This document shows positions 1 to 8,238 of a stretch of DNA of 64,000 bases, piece by piece. The position numbers and the translations under genes were made by a program. The notes under the pieces are model-generated. The model searched no databases, had not been told where the DNA came from, and was given only the letters and a program-made list of their open reading frames with translations. This DNA is from an uncultured bacterium (GTDB taxonomy: Bacteria; Actinomycetota; Coriobacteriia; Coriobacteriales; Coriobacteriaceae), in contig CAJMRE010000005.1 in the NCBI GenBank assembly GCA_905215755.1, positions 8,796 through 72,795 of the forward strand, written 5' to 3'. The stretch's first letter is position 1, and each line of letters opens with the position of its first letter.

Positions 1-673
1 CATACGTGGGGCCCAGTTGAATCGCCATAACGATCGCCCTCACGCGCTCGGCGGGCGCGCCGTCAAAGCTGACTGTCATGGGGTAGTTGCGATAGCGCAG
101 GCCAAACTGCTCAAGTCCCGAGAGGGTGTAGAGCGGAGCGCCCGTCAGGCCAGTCTTTTTGCGCAGTTCGGTGGTGCCAAGGCCGATGGCGGCATCGATG
201 CCGACCGAAAGCGTCTGGTCGTAGTACTCAACGGTAGCCTCGCCGCTGCCGCATGCGGGGTTCCATGAGCGAATCCGCCCGATGTCCTGACGCTGCAGCT
301 CACAGGTGAGCAGTGCACCAAAATCCTTGCCGGAGAAATCATCGATACCGAGCGTTTGGGCAAAATCGTTGCCGGAGCCTACGGGCAGGACGGCAAGGGC
401 GGGACGGACCGCCTCATCCTGCGTCATAAGCCCGTTGACGACCTCGTGGATCACGCCGTCGCCGCCAAGGGCGATAACGGTGCGATAGCCCGTTGCCTGG
501 GCGGCTAGCTCCTTGGCGTGCCCCATGCGCTCGGTTAGCACCAGGTCAAACTGGGATGCGCGTGCAGTCATGTCCAAAAAGCGCTGCAGGCGCTCGGCAA
601 CTTCGTGCGCCGCACCCGACTGGGCGGCTGGGTTGGCGATGATGAGCGTGCGACCAAAATCAGTTGCGTGCAT
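1..673 (-). CDS. Diacylglycerol kinase family lipid kinase (partial, 3' end outside window)
   Basis: The gene reads leftwards off the window edge, so only the first 224 codons are visible. The start ATG (671-673) follows GGGAG at a normal distance. The N-terminal half carries the DAGK catalytic-domain marks: an opening strand TLIIANPAAQSG, the nucleotide-binding GGDGV loop, and PVGSGNDFA, close to the family's PxGTGNDFA. Members phosphorylate diacylglycerol or related lipids at the inner membrane face with ATP. The lipid substrate cannot be read from the sequence. It lies 87 bp downstream of the chloride channel gene on the same strand and may share its transcript. Confidence 0.85.
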   Translation of the reverse strand, partial: MHATDFGRTLIIANPAAQSGAAHEVAERLQRFLDMTARASQFDLVLTERMGHAKELAAQATGYRTVIALGGDGVIHEVVNGLMTQDEAVRPALAVLPVGSGNDFAQTLGIDDFSGKDFGALLTCELQRQDIGRIRSWNPACGSGEATVEYYDQTLSVGIDAAIGLGTTELRKKTGLTGAPLYTLSGLEQFGLRYRNYPMTVSFDGAPAERVRAIVMAIQLGPTY

Positions 674-760
674 GGGGCGACTCCCGGCGTATGACGTGAC
701 GGTGCGGTCGCGCTCAGGTCGAATTGCCCCCGATTGTGGCTGCACGGCGAATACTTACGT

Positions 761-2182
761 CTACTCTATCAGGTCGTTGTGGCGCTCGATAGCATCCGCT
801 ACCGTACCGCCCTCATCCACAATAAGCGAACGGCGCTTGGGCGAGATAATGCGCTGGGCGGGGTACACGCCGCGGTGACCGGCGGTTAGGTAGCTGATAA
901 AGGCCACGATGACAAAGAACCCGGCTGCCGTGCCGTGGAACAGGTCGATGGCCATCATACAGGTGGTGATGGGCACGTTAAGGCCGGCGCAGAACACACC
1001 GAGCATGCCCAGCGCTGCCAGAAAGCTGGGATCGATTCCGACGAGGCAACCTATCCAGCCGCCGAGCGCCGCACCGATGCCAAACAGGGGCGTGACCTCG
1101 CCGCCTTGGAAGCCCGCGCCCAGGGTAAGCGCTGTGACGACCAACTTGATGGCTGCGTCCGCCAGGGTGGTGTTGCCGGCAAATCCGGCGCCGGAAAGCC
1201 ACGTGGAAAGGCCGGCGTAGTTCCAGGCGTCGAGGAGGGCATAGGCGGCCAAAACCACGAGTGCGCCGATGAGTGCGCGAACGAGGTAATTGGTGATAAA
1301 GCGACCGTAGAGGCTCTTGACGGTTCGAACCGACCAGGCAAAGAGGCGTGCCGTCAGACCGAAGATAATTGCGCTGATAACAACGATGACGACCGTTTTG
1401 GGCGTCATAGCGGGAACGCTGGCGATGACATTCGCTTCGTACTCGGTACCCAGGGCGAGTGATGTAAAGTAGCCGGTAAACGAGGCGACCAGGCAGTAGA
1501 TGCCCGCGGTGTAGTCGATCTTGCCGATAAAGCACATCTCCATGCCAAAGAAAGCCCCGGCAAGGGGCGAGCCGAATACGGCGCCAAAGGCCGACGAGAT
1601 GCCGGCGAGCATGAGGTCGTGGTGGTCATGCTTTTTGAGGTGGGCGAGGCTCGAGATGTTGCTGGCGATGGTGCCGCCAATCTGCACCGCAGCTCCCTCG
1701 CGACCGGCCGATCCGCCCGTTAGGTGCGTGAGCGTGGAGCAGACGAAGGTGAGGACGGCCATGCGCATATGGATGAGGCGGGTGCCCAGAGCGGAGTCGA
1801 TGACCAGGTTGTTACCGCGTTTGGCGGCGAGACCGTGGTTTTTGTACACCCATGCGGTGGCAACGCCCACAACGGGAAGCAGCGCGTAAATCCACGCATG
1901 CTGCTCGCGATAGTCGGTCGCGATATTCAACGAGGCCAAAAACGCCCAAGCGGCAACGCCCATGGCGAGCGAGACGATGACGACGAGTGCGAGCAACTTG
2001 GCGCTCGCGAGTAGGTTGCGGGCGTTGCGGCGCGTGTCGGCAGCCAAGAGATGCTCAGAGCGGGTGAGCTGATGCCTGCCTGCCGCGATGACGTCGTTCA
2101 GGGAGAAAAAACCGCCTTCGTCGAGCGGCTGGGAATGATCCTGCGCCTCGTTTGCGCTTTCGGGTTTGTCGTTATGAGCCAT
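761..2182 (-). CDS. ClC-family chloride channel / transporter
   Basis: A 473-residue polytopic membrane protein. A hydrophilic N-terminus of about 60 residues is followed by many hydrophobic helices. The ClC filter motif is visible at about residues 157-163 as GSAGREG, followed by AAVQIGG, so the usual GREGP proline is alanine. The family moves chloride, often in exchange for protons, or fluoride in one branch. The typical fluoride-type filter was not recognised. The chosen ATG (2180-2182) has AGAGGA six bases upstream; an in-frame ATG nine codons earlier lacks such a site. It is transcribed away from moeA, so 2183-2392 is a divergent promoter region. Confidence 0.88.
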   Translation of the reverse strand: MAHNDKPESANEAQDHSQPLDEGGFFSLNDVIAAGRHQLTRSEHLLAADTRRNARNLLASAKLLALVVIVSLAMGVAAWAFLASLNIATDYREQHAWIYALLPVVGVATAWVYKNHGLAAKRGNNLVIDSALGTRLIHMRMAVLTFVCSTLTHLTGGSAGREGAAVQIGGTIASNISSLAHLKKHDHHDLMLAGISSAFGAVFGSPLAGAFFGMEMCFIGKIDYTAGIYCLVASFTGYFTSLALGTEYEANVIASVPAMTPKTVVIVVISAIIFGLTARLFAWSVRTVKSLYGRFITNYLVRALIGALVVLAAYALLDAWNYAGLSTWLSGAGFAGNTTLADAAIKLVVTALTLGAGFQGGEVTPLFGIGAALGGWIGCLVGIDPSFLAALGMLGVFCAGLNVPITTCMMAIDLFHGTAAGFFVIVAFISYLTAGHRGVYPAQRIISPKRRSLIVDEGGTVADAIERHNDLIE

Positions 2183-2392
2183 ACGTTCCTCTTTTAGGTT
2201 GCAACGCAAGCATTATAAAACGCGGTAAACGCGACGAGCCGGTGGGTTGGTTTCCATTCTGTTTCGCGGCCTGCAACCGACAGGTGTATTTGCGGGTGCA
2301 GGCCGAGTCGCGGTCGTGCGTCGGGGGATTATACTGAGACAAGCATAAAGAATCGGCGCCCCTGTTGTGCGCCGTGGCATTAAGAGGTGCAT

Positions 2393-3655
2393 ATGGCAGA
2401 GAAACTCATTCCGCTGGAGGACGCGCAGTCGATTGTTCTGTCGCACGTTGCTCCGACCGATCTCGTCGAGATTCCCGTGTGGCAGGCCGCCGGTCTTCCC
2501 TTGGCCGAGGACGCGGTGGCCGATATCGACATCTCGCCGTTTGCCAACAGCGCCATGGACGGGTATGCCGTGCGCGCAGCCGATCTTGCTGCGGCCGCCG
2601 GTGACACTCCGGTGACGCTCTCCGTCGTAGGACACGAGGCCGCGGGCCATGTCTTTGAGGGCACAATCGGCGCGGGCGAGACCGTCCGCATCATGACGGG
2701 CGCGCCGGTGCCCGAAGGTGCCGATGCCGTGGTGAAGTACGAGATCGTCGACGTACTCGATGGCGACGGCAACGAGGGCTCGCACGTTCGCTTCTCGGCG
2801 CCTGCCAAGGTAGGGGAGAACGTTCGCTCTGCCGCCGAGGAGGCCCATACCGGCGATGTTGTGATGCATGCCGGCGAGGTCGTGGCTCCGGCCGGCGCCG
2901 GCCTGCTGGCAAGCGCCGGTTACGCGAGCGTGAAGGTCCATGCCGCTCCGCGCGTGGGCATTATCTCGCTGGGCACGGAGCTGGTCGCGCCGGGTGAGCT
3001 GCCGGCGCGCGGGCAGATTCGCGATTCCAACTCCTCGGCGCTGATGGCCGAGGCGCTCGATGCCGGCGCCGAGCCCGTGTTCTACGGTATTGCGCCCGAC
3101 GATGAGCAGGCGATTGGCGAGCTGGTGCATCGCGCCACGCGAGAGTGCGATTTTGTCATTACGAGCGGCGGCGCCTCGGCGGGCGATTACGACTACGTGA
3201 CGGCGCTCGTCCGGCGCGAGGGCGTGGTGCTGTTCGATCGCATCTCGATGCGTCCGGGCAAGGCCATCACGTTTGGCTTGCTCGGGGGCAAGCCCTACCT
3301 AGGGCTTTCAGGCAATCCGGCCGCGGCGTATGTGGGCTTTGAGATGCTCGCCCGTCCGGCGATTCGCAAGATGCGCGGCTTTGCCGAGGGCGTGCGTCCC
3401 GCGCAGCAGGCGACGCTCACGCACGGCGTGAAGAAGCGCCAGGATCGACGCTTCTTCGATCGCGCCACGGTTTTGCGCGACCCCGAGACCGGTAAGCTGT
3501 TGGTGACCGAGGCCAAGACGCAGAATTCGGCGCTGCTCGGCACGATGCAGCGGGCCAACTGCCTGCTGCGTATTGACGAAGGACCGTGCGAGCTCAAGGC
3601 GGGCGACGTCGTGGATGTCGTGCGTGTCGACCTGCCCGAGGGAACGGTGCTATAG
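2393..3655 (+). CDS. moeA: Molybdopterin molybdenumtransferase MoeA
   Basis: 420 residues, normal MoeA length. MoeA inserts molybdate into adenylylated molybdopterin, the last common step of molybdenum cofactor synthesis in the cytoplasm. Visible family marks are NSAMDGYAVRA near residue 50, MTGAPVPEGADAVV near 105, and the MoCF-type loop GGASAGDYDYV near 260 followed by the KPGKA-like RPGKAITFG. The ATG at 2393 is preceded by AAGAGG; a GTG six bases earlier would put the start inside that site. It is followed by moaB/mog after ten bases and then molybdate transport genes, which fits supply of cofactor to the molybdoenzymes in this window. Confidence 0.95.
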   Translation: MAEKLIPLEDAQSIVLSHVAPTDLVEIPVWQAAGLPLAEDAVADIDISPFANSAMDGYAVRAADLAAAAGDTPVTLSVVGHEAAGHVFEGTIGAGETVRIMTGAPVPEGADAVVKYEIVDVLDGDGNEGSHVRFSAPAKVGENVRSAAEEAHTGDVVMHAGEVVAPAGAGLLASAGYASVKVHAAPRVGIISLGTELVAPGELPARGQIRDSNSSALMAEALDAGAEPVFYGIAPDDEQAIGELVHRATRECDFVITSGGASAGDYDYVTALVRREGVVLFDRISMRPGKAITFGLLGGKPYLGLSGNPAAAYVGFEMLARPAIRKMRGFAEGVRPAQQATLTHGVKKRQDRRFFDRATVLRDPETGKLLVTEAKTQNSALLGTMQRANCLLRIDEGPCELKAGDVVDVVRVDLPEGTVL

Positions 3656-3665
3656 GAGGATCGCT

Positions 3666-4145
3666 ATGGAGTTGAAGATTTCGATCGTGACGTGCTCGGA
3701 CACGCGCGACCTTGCCCAGGACGAGGCTGGAGCCGCGCTCGAGGAGCTTATCGAGGCACAGGGCTGGACGGTCGCCTCACATGTGGTCGTGCGCGACGAC
3801 GTCAGCGAGATTGGTGATGCCGTTGTGGAAGCCGCCGATGAGTGCCACGCCAACGTCGTGCTCACCTGCGGCGGTACGGGGCTTTCGATGCGCGATGTGA
3901 CGCCCGAGGCGACGCGTGCCGTCTGCGACCGCGATGTGCCGGGTATTGCAGAGGCGATTCGCGCATACTCCATGACCAAGACGCGCCGCGCCATGCTCTC
4001 GCGCGCTATTTGCATGCAACGAGGTCATACACTTGTCGTAAACTTTCCCGGTTCCACGAAGGCCGCCCGCGAAAGCTGGGAGGCCATAGCGGACCAGCTG
4101 GAACATGCGGCCCAGATGACGGCGGGCGGCGGACACGCCAAATAA
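3666..4145 (+). CDS. moaB: MoaB/Mog family molybdenum cofactor biosynthesis protein
   Basis: 159 residues forming a single MoCF-biosynthesis domain. The family adenylylates molybdopterin to prepare it for metal insertion by MoeA. Visible are the N-terminal strand ISIVTCSDTR, the nucleotide loop TCGGTGLSMRDVTPEAT (about residues 76-92) and the C-terminal VVNFPGSTKAARE. The start ATG follows AGGAGG closely downstream of the moeA stop, indicating one operon. Whether it is orthologous to MoaB or to Mog cannot be decided by eye. A strong hairpin terminator follows at 4159. Confidence 0.9.
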   Translation: MELKISIVTCSDTRDLAQDEAGAALEELIEAQGWTVASHVVVRDDVSEIGDAVVEAADECHANVVLTCGGTGLSMRDVTPEATRAVCDRDVPGIAEAIRAYSMTKTRRAMLSRAICMQRGHTLVVNFPGSTKAARESWEAIADQLEHAAQMTAGGGHAK

Positions 4146-4158
4146 GCGCACTACCTGC

Positions 4159-4195
4159 GGCGGAGCGACCTTACGGGCTGCTCCGCCTTTGTTTT
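4159..4195 (+). terminator. Rho-independent terminator after moeA-moaB
   Basis: An 8-bp perfect stem (GGCGGAGC at 4159-4166 with GCTCCGCC at 4180-4187) is followed by TTTGTTTT. It separates the cofactor genes from the molybdate transporter genes. Confidence 0.85.
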
Positions 4196-4235
4196 CCGCC
4201 GAAGCGACGCCGAGGTGTACGCTAACTCGAAACTA

Positions 4236-4302
4236 TATTCTCTGGCGAGAATAATTTCTCACTATCATTATTCGCGCAGAAGTATAATCTGATTGCAGAT
4301 TA
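4236..4302 (+). promoter_or_regulatory. modA upstream region with two 7-4-7 palindromes
   Basis: Two short inverted repeats stand upstream of modA: TATTCTC-TGGC-GAGAATA (4236-4253) and TAATCTG-ATTG-CAGATTA (4285-4302). The second overlaps a perfect TATAAT (4283-4288), a candidate -10 box; no good -35 box is visible. Repressor operators controlling molybdate uptake are the natural reading, but neither palindrome matches the ModE consensus I know, so the regulator is unknown. Confidence 0.5.
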
Positions 4303-4348
4303 AAGCCCGCGGTGGGGTGCCCGGGCATAAGGTCCGAAAGGGTTGAAT

Positions 4349-5224
4349 ATGTTCGATTTGGTTTCTCGCCGCGGTTTTGTCTCGCTTTCTGCTGTCGCCG
4401 CTGCCGGCCTTGGTCTTGCTGGCTGCTCGGGCAGCAAGACGTCCGAGCCGGCCGGATCCGATGCCGGCTCCGCCAAGGCCTCTTCCAAGAAGGAAACCGT
4501 CGAGCTGCAGGTCTTTGCCGCTAACTCCCTCGAGAAGGCCCTTCCCGAGGTCCAGGAGCTCTACACCGACCAGACCGGCACCACCTTCGCCGACACGCAG
4601 TTCAAAGCGTCCGGCGACCTTGTCGAGCAGATGCGTGCCGGCGCCACGGTCGACGTGCTCATCACCGCTTCCAAGGGCACCATGGATGATGCCGAGACCG
4701 CCAAGCTCGTCGGTACCGACACCCGTGAGGATATGTTCGTCAACGACCTCGTGATCATTCGCGCCGAGGGCTCCGACACCAAGGTCGAGGCCATCGCCGA
4801 CGTCGCGAATCTGGACGGCAAGATCGCCATCGGCGACGCCAAGACCGTTCCCGCTGGCAAGTACGCCAACCAGGCCCTGGCCTCCGTGGGCCTCTACACC
4901 GGTACCGAGGGCGACGATGGCGAGTATGCTCCCGAGATCGCAGACAAGGTGGCCCTGGCCGACAAAGTTGGTACCGCCGCCGCCTATGTGTCCACGGGCG
5001 ACTGCGTGGCAGGCTTTGTCTACAGCTCCGATATCTTCCGCTACGACGGCATCGAGGAGGCCTTCGTGTGTCCCGAGGATTCGCACAAGCCCATCGTGTA
5101 TCCGGGTGCCGTTGCCGAGAGCTCCGAGCACGCCGACGAGGCCAAGGCGTTTATCGACTTTTGCCTGACCAACAAGAAGGCTCAGAAGATTTGGGCCAAG
5201 TACGGCTTTGAGCTTTCCGCGTAG
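4349..5224 (+). CDS. modA: Molybdate ABC transporter substrate-binding lipoprotein ModA
   Basis: 291 residues, periplasmic-binding-protein type II fold. The N-terminus has both a twin-arginine-like motif (SRRGFVSL) and a lipobox (LAGC), so it is probably exported folded and lipid-anchored outside the membrane. After a Ser/Lys-rich linker comes the ModA core: LQVFAANSLEKAL, where ANSL is the oxyanion-binding start, then FKASGDLVEQM, and the hinge region GDAKTVPAGKYANQAL typical of ModA/WtpA. ATG 4349 lies six bases after AAAGGG; a TTG at 4343 would collide with that site. It is the first gene of modABC, with its stop touching the modB reading frame. Confidence 0.92.
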   Translation: MFDLVSRRGFVSLSAVAAAGLGLAGCSGSKTSEPAGSDAGSAKASSKKETVELQVFAANSLEKALPEVQELYTDQTGTTFADTQFKASGDLVEQMRAGATVDVLITASKGTMDDAETAKLVGTDTREDMFVNDLVIIRAEGSDTKVEAIADVANLDGKIAIGDAKTVPAGKYANQALASVGLYTGTEGDDGEYAPEIADKVALADKVGTAAAYVSTGDCVAGFVYSSDIFRYDGIEEAFVCPEDSHKPIVYPGAVAESSEHADEAKAFIDFCLTNKKAQKIWAKYGFELSA

Positions 5225-5292
5225 TGCGGCTTGGCGCGATAATTCCATCGTTTTGTGTCTCACTCCGTCCTTATATTCGCTTGGAGCTTTTC

Positions 5293-6735
5293 GTGCTTAA
5301 TAGATTCCGCATCCTTGTCGCCTGTGCTTTGACCTTCGCGCTTTGCTGGGTGCCGGGATTTGCGTTTGCTGGGGACGCTGAGGACGGGGCCCAGGTTGCT
5401 GCGACTGCTCATGGGCTTTCCTATGGGATCGAGGGTTTTGAGCGGTTGGCCAAGGGGACCGCTCGTGCCATGGAGGGCCAGCCTGAGGGCTACCGGTTTC
5501 CCGTTGACGAGGACGTGGACCTTGTAGTGGCGCCTGCTGCCGATCGCGTTGTGGTGTGGATATCGCCCAAGGCGATCGAGAGGTATGGATTGGATCCGCA
5601 GAACAACGAGTGCGTATCGGGTCTCAAGGCCCTCGTCTGTGAGCTCGACAGCGCAAACTGTATGGGAGGTGCGCAGCTAGGGGACGTGGATCTTCCTTGG
5701 TATGTCACGGCGGAAACAACGTTTGATGCCGGCGGGTATACCTATGGCTTTGACGAGCGCGGTGCGGATGGGGGCCGCTATGTGGTGATTGCATCAGCCT
5801 CGGGTGATGCCAAAGGCGGCGCGCGTTGGCTTGATAGCGCTCAAATGGTAGAAGCATCGTCTGTCGTGTTGCGGGATGAGCAGGGGCCCTTGACCTCTCT
5901 GGCCTCCTTATTGGGCGGCATCGACTACCGACCGTTTTGGGTGTCCATTAAAACGAGCGGCCTTGCCCTGCTGATCTCCTTTGCGCTGGGCCTGTTTGCC
6001 GCGTGGAAGACCATGGGCACCTCGAGTCGCATCAAGGGCCTGCTCGACTCGGTCTTTACCATCCCCATGGTGTTGCCGCCCACGGTCTGCGGCTTTCTGC
6101 TCCTTATGCTGTTTGGCCGCTCGACCGGGGTGGGCCAGTGGCTTATCGCGCACGGCGTCTCGATTGTCTTTACGTGGCCGGCGGCGGTGATCTCTGCCGT
6201 GGTGGTATCGTTTCCCCTGGTCTACCGTACGGCGCTCGGCGCCTTTGAGAGCCTCGACACGCAAATGCTCGATGCGGCGCGCACGCTGGGCTGGTCCGAG
6301 CGACGCATCTTCACCAAACTCATGATGCCGCTCGGCTGGCCCTCGATTGCCGCCGGCACGGTGCTCGCCTTTGCCCGCGCCATGGGCGAGTTTGGCTGCA
6401 CCCTGTTCTTTGCGGGCAACTATGCCGGTATTACGCAGACCATTCCCATTGCGATTTACTTTGAATGGATGGGCGGCAATACGTCGGTGGCCCTCTTTTG
6501 GGTCGTGGTCGTAATAGCGTTCAGCTTCCTAGTCATCCTGTTCATCAACATGTACACGGCGCATTCGCAAAAATACCGCGAGCGTGGCCTTTCCCGTGCG
6601 GAACGTAAGCAGGCCAAAGATCTCGCCGGACAGGGCGATTCACTCGACCCGGCGGGCGGTGATGCCTTGCGTATCGATCGCGAGGCACTGGCCGAGCTCA
6701 TGCGCGATGAGCCCGCTATGCAGGGAGGTCGATAG
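5293..6735 (+). CDS. modB: Molybdate permease ModB with extra N-terminal extracytoplasmic domain
   Basis: 480 residues, about twice the usual ModB length. A signal-like segment (VACALTFALCWVPGFAFA) is followed by roughly 185 hydrophilic residues of unrecognised fold, then by a standard ABC permease (about residues 213-430) with the cytoplasmic EAA loop AARTLGWSERRIF and GEFGCTLFFAGN, and a charged tail. The start is taken at GTG 5293 because GGAG lies six bases upstream; an in-frame GTG at 5224 overlaps the modA stop but has no clear site. The permease forms the membrane channel for molybdate with ModC. The N-terminal domain probably sits outside the membrane and might contact ModA; that is inference. 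Confidence 0.88.
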   Translation: MLNRFRILVACALTFALCWVPGFAFAGDAEDGAQVAATAHGLSYGIEGFERLAKGTARAMEGQPEGYRFPVDEDVDLVVAPAADRVVVWISPKAIERYGLDPQNNECVSGLKALVCELDSANCMGGAQLGDVDLPWYVTAETTFDAGGYTYGFDERGADGGRYVVIASASGDAKGGARWLDSAQMVEASSVVLRDEQGPLTSLASLLGGIDYRPFWVSIKTSGLALLISFALGLFAAWKTMGTSSRIKGLLDSVFTIPMVLPPTVCGFLLLMLFGRSTGVGQWLIAHGVSIVFTWPAAVISAVVVSFPLVYRTALGAFESLDTQMLDAARTLGWSERRIFTKLMMPLGWPSIAAGTVLAFARAMGEFGCTLFFAGNYAGITQTIPIAIYFEWMGGNTSVALFWVVVVIAFSFLVILFINMYTAHSQKYRERGLSRAERKQAKDLAGQGDSLDPAGGDALRIDREALAELMRDEPAMQGGR

Positions 6736-6738
6736 GCC

Positions 6739-7809
6739 ATGTCACTCGTTCTGGACATAAAAAAGCGCTATCCGGGGTTTATGCTCGATATGCAGCTTGA
6801 GGCCGGCGAGGAGCGTGTGGCGCTGCTTGGTGCCTCGGGCTGCGGCAAGAGCTGCACGCTGCGCTGCATTGCCGGCGTGGAGACGCCCGACGAGGGCAAG
6901 ATCGTCGTCAACGGCGTGACCTTTTTTGACTCGGCGGCTGGCATCAACCTGTCACCCCAGGAGCGAAAATGCGCCCTGTTGTTTCAAAACTATCAGCTGT
7001 TTCCCAACATGACGGTGGCCGATAACGTATGTGCCGGCGTAAAGGACGCGGGCGACGCCGCGGCGCGTAAAAAACTTGCCGAGCGCTACCTGGGCATCTT
7101 TGGCCTAGCCGATTTTGCCGACCGCTATCCCGCGCGCCTCTCGGGCGGTCAGCAGCAACGCGTGGCGCTTGCCCGTATGGTGGCGGCGCATCCGGGCATT
7201 TTTATGTTCGACGAGCCCATGAGCGCGCTCGATGCGTATCTCAAGAGCGCGCTTGAGCAAAACATGCTCGACCTGTTCGATGTATGCAACCGCACCGTGC
7301 TCTACGTGAGCCACGACATCGACGAAGCGTGCCGCCTGTGCCAGCGCATCTGCGTGATGCACGACGGGCATGTTGAGGAGATCGGCTCCGTCGAGGACGT
7401 GGTCCGCCGTCCGCAGACGCTGGCGGCGCTGCGCCTGACGGGCTGCAAGAACACAAGCCGGGCGCGCAAGATCGGCGACGAAGAAGTTGAGGCCCTCGAC
7501 TGGGGCATGACCTTTAACGTGGGTCGCGAGGTTCCCGATACTGTGGCGTACCTGGGCATTCGCGCAAGCTACTTCCATGTTGACAATCGCACGGGGCGGG
7601 GCCGTAACAGCTACGATTTGCACGTGGCACGTGTGAGCGATTCGCGCTTTGAGCGGCTGGTGCTGCTGGACGTGCCGCGTGCCGATGCGCCCACGCGCCT
7701 GCAGTGGAAGGTCAACAAGGTGGGCGTGCCTGTCGGCGAGCTGCCGCAAGCAGGCGAGACGCTGCGCATGCACTTCGATGCGAGTAAGATCCATTTGGTT
7801 TGTCGATAG
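6739..7809 (+). CDS. modC: Molybdate ABC transporter ATP-binding protein ModC
   Basis: 356 residues. It hydrolyses ATP to drive molybdate import through ModB. Walker A is GASGCGKSCT (residues 31-40), the Q-loop lies in LLFQNYQLFPNMTV, the ABC signature is LSGGQQQRVALAR (about 133-145), Walker B is IFMFDEPMSAL, and the switch histidine is in YVSHDIDEACRL. A C-terminal region of about 120 residues follows, in the place where ModC proteins carry a regulatory molybdate-binding (MOP) domain, but a MOP motif was not recognised by eye. The gene starts three bases after modB and ends before a hairpin terminator. Confidence 0.92.
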   Translation: MSLVLDIKKRYPGFMLDMQLEAGEERVALLGASGCGKSCTLRCIAGVETPDEGKIVVNGVTFFDSAAGINLSPQERKCALLFQNYQLFPNMTVADNVCAGVKDAGDAAARKKLAERYLGIFGLADFADRYPARLSGGQQQRVALARMVAAHPGIFMFDEPMSALDAYLKSALEQNMLDLFDVCNRTVLYVSHDIDEACRLCQRICVMHDGHVEEIGSVEDVVRRPQTLAALRLTGCKNTSRARKIGDEEVEALDWGMTFNVGREVPDTVAYLGIRASYFHVDNRTGRGRNSYDLHVARVSDSRFERLVLLDVPRADAPTRLQWKVNKVGVPVGELPQAGETLRMHFDASKIHLVCR

Positions 7810-7820
7810 CGCTGGGTAAT

Positions 7821-7855
7821 GCCGTCGGGGATATAAGCCTCGGCGGCTTTGTCTT
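7821..7855 (+). terminator. Rho-independent terminator after modABC
   Basis: A 10-bp stem with two G-T pairs (7821-7830 with 7838-7847, seven-base loop) is followed by TTTGTCTT. Confidence 0.8.
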
Positions 7856-8010
7856 GCCGCTCGCCGAATGATGGATGACAAACTCTTATCAATCAAGATA
7901 ATAATTTATTAAACGACGGAACACGACGCTGTCGTACGAATGTCAACGGTGTTCGCATGGTCGATGACCGTTGATATAGTTGACCTTAACTTGTAAAGGA
8001 GGGTGCGCAC

Positions 8011-8079
8011 ATGCCGCAGACGACATACATTCGCCGCGTTGCCGCGCGCGCCCTGTATATGGCTCGGAGCCGCATATGA
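8011..8079 (+). CDS. Short leader peptide upstream of the double-cubane reductase operon
   Basis: A 22-codon reading frame starts with ATG 8011 after a very strong ribosome site (AAAGGAGG, 7995-8002). The peptide is MPQTTYIRRVAARALYMARS plus two residues, rich in arginine (five) and alanine (four). Its last codons and stop (8077-8079) run through the left arm and loop of a stem-loop (8063-8102), so a ribosome on it would affect folding of the downstream leader. It resembles an attenuation leader peptide. No match to a known leader was recognised, and translation is inferred only from the ribosome site. Confidence 0.5.
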   Translation: MPQTTYIRRVAARALYMARSRI

Positions 8080-8193
8080 GCAGGTATGTTCACGGCTCCG
8101 GGAGAGACGACGCACAACTAAATAATCGACCGCAAAGCGGGTTCCCCAAAATTCCGGGTTTGAGCACGGCTGGGTTTTCGCCACCCACCGTGC
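8063..8193 (+). promoter_or_regulatory. Structured leader RNA upstream of the reductase operon
   Basis: The roughly 430-bp gap before the first reductase gene holds two good hairpins: 8063-8072 pairing with 8093-8102 (core CGGAGCCG/CGGCTCCG), and GCACGG-TGGGT type stem 8164-8193 closed by GCACGG/CCGTGC with ACCCA. Neither has a T-run. Upstream, TCAACGGT (7943-7950) and ACCGTTGA (7967-7974) form another inverted repeat near the likely promoter. Class of RNA not recognised; no cobalamin, glycine or T-box signature was found. Confidence 0.45.
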
Positions 8194-8238
8194 AGAAATA
8201 CCGTAGCTATTCATTTTTGGTTCGAGAGGGGAACCGTC

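Noticed and set aside
5224..5292. ModB starting at the GTG that overlaps the modA stop
   Set aside because: It has no good ribosome site and would add 23 residues in front of a proper signal-like segment; GTG 5293 has GGAG at good distance.
8080..8238. Known riboswitch (cobalamin, glycine, SAM) before the reductase operon
   Set aside because: None of the conserved boxes of these classes was recognised; only unclassified hairpins can be supported.
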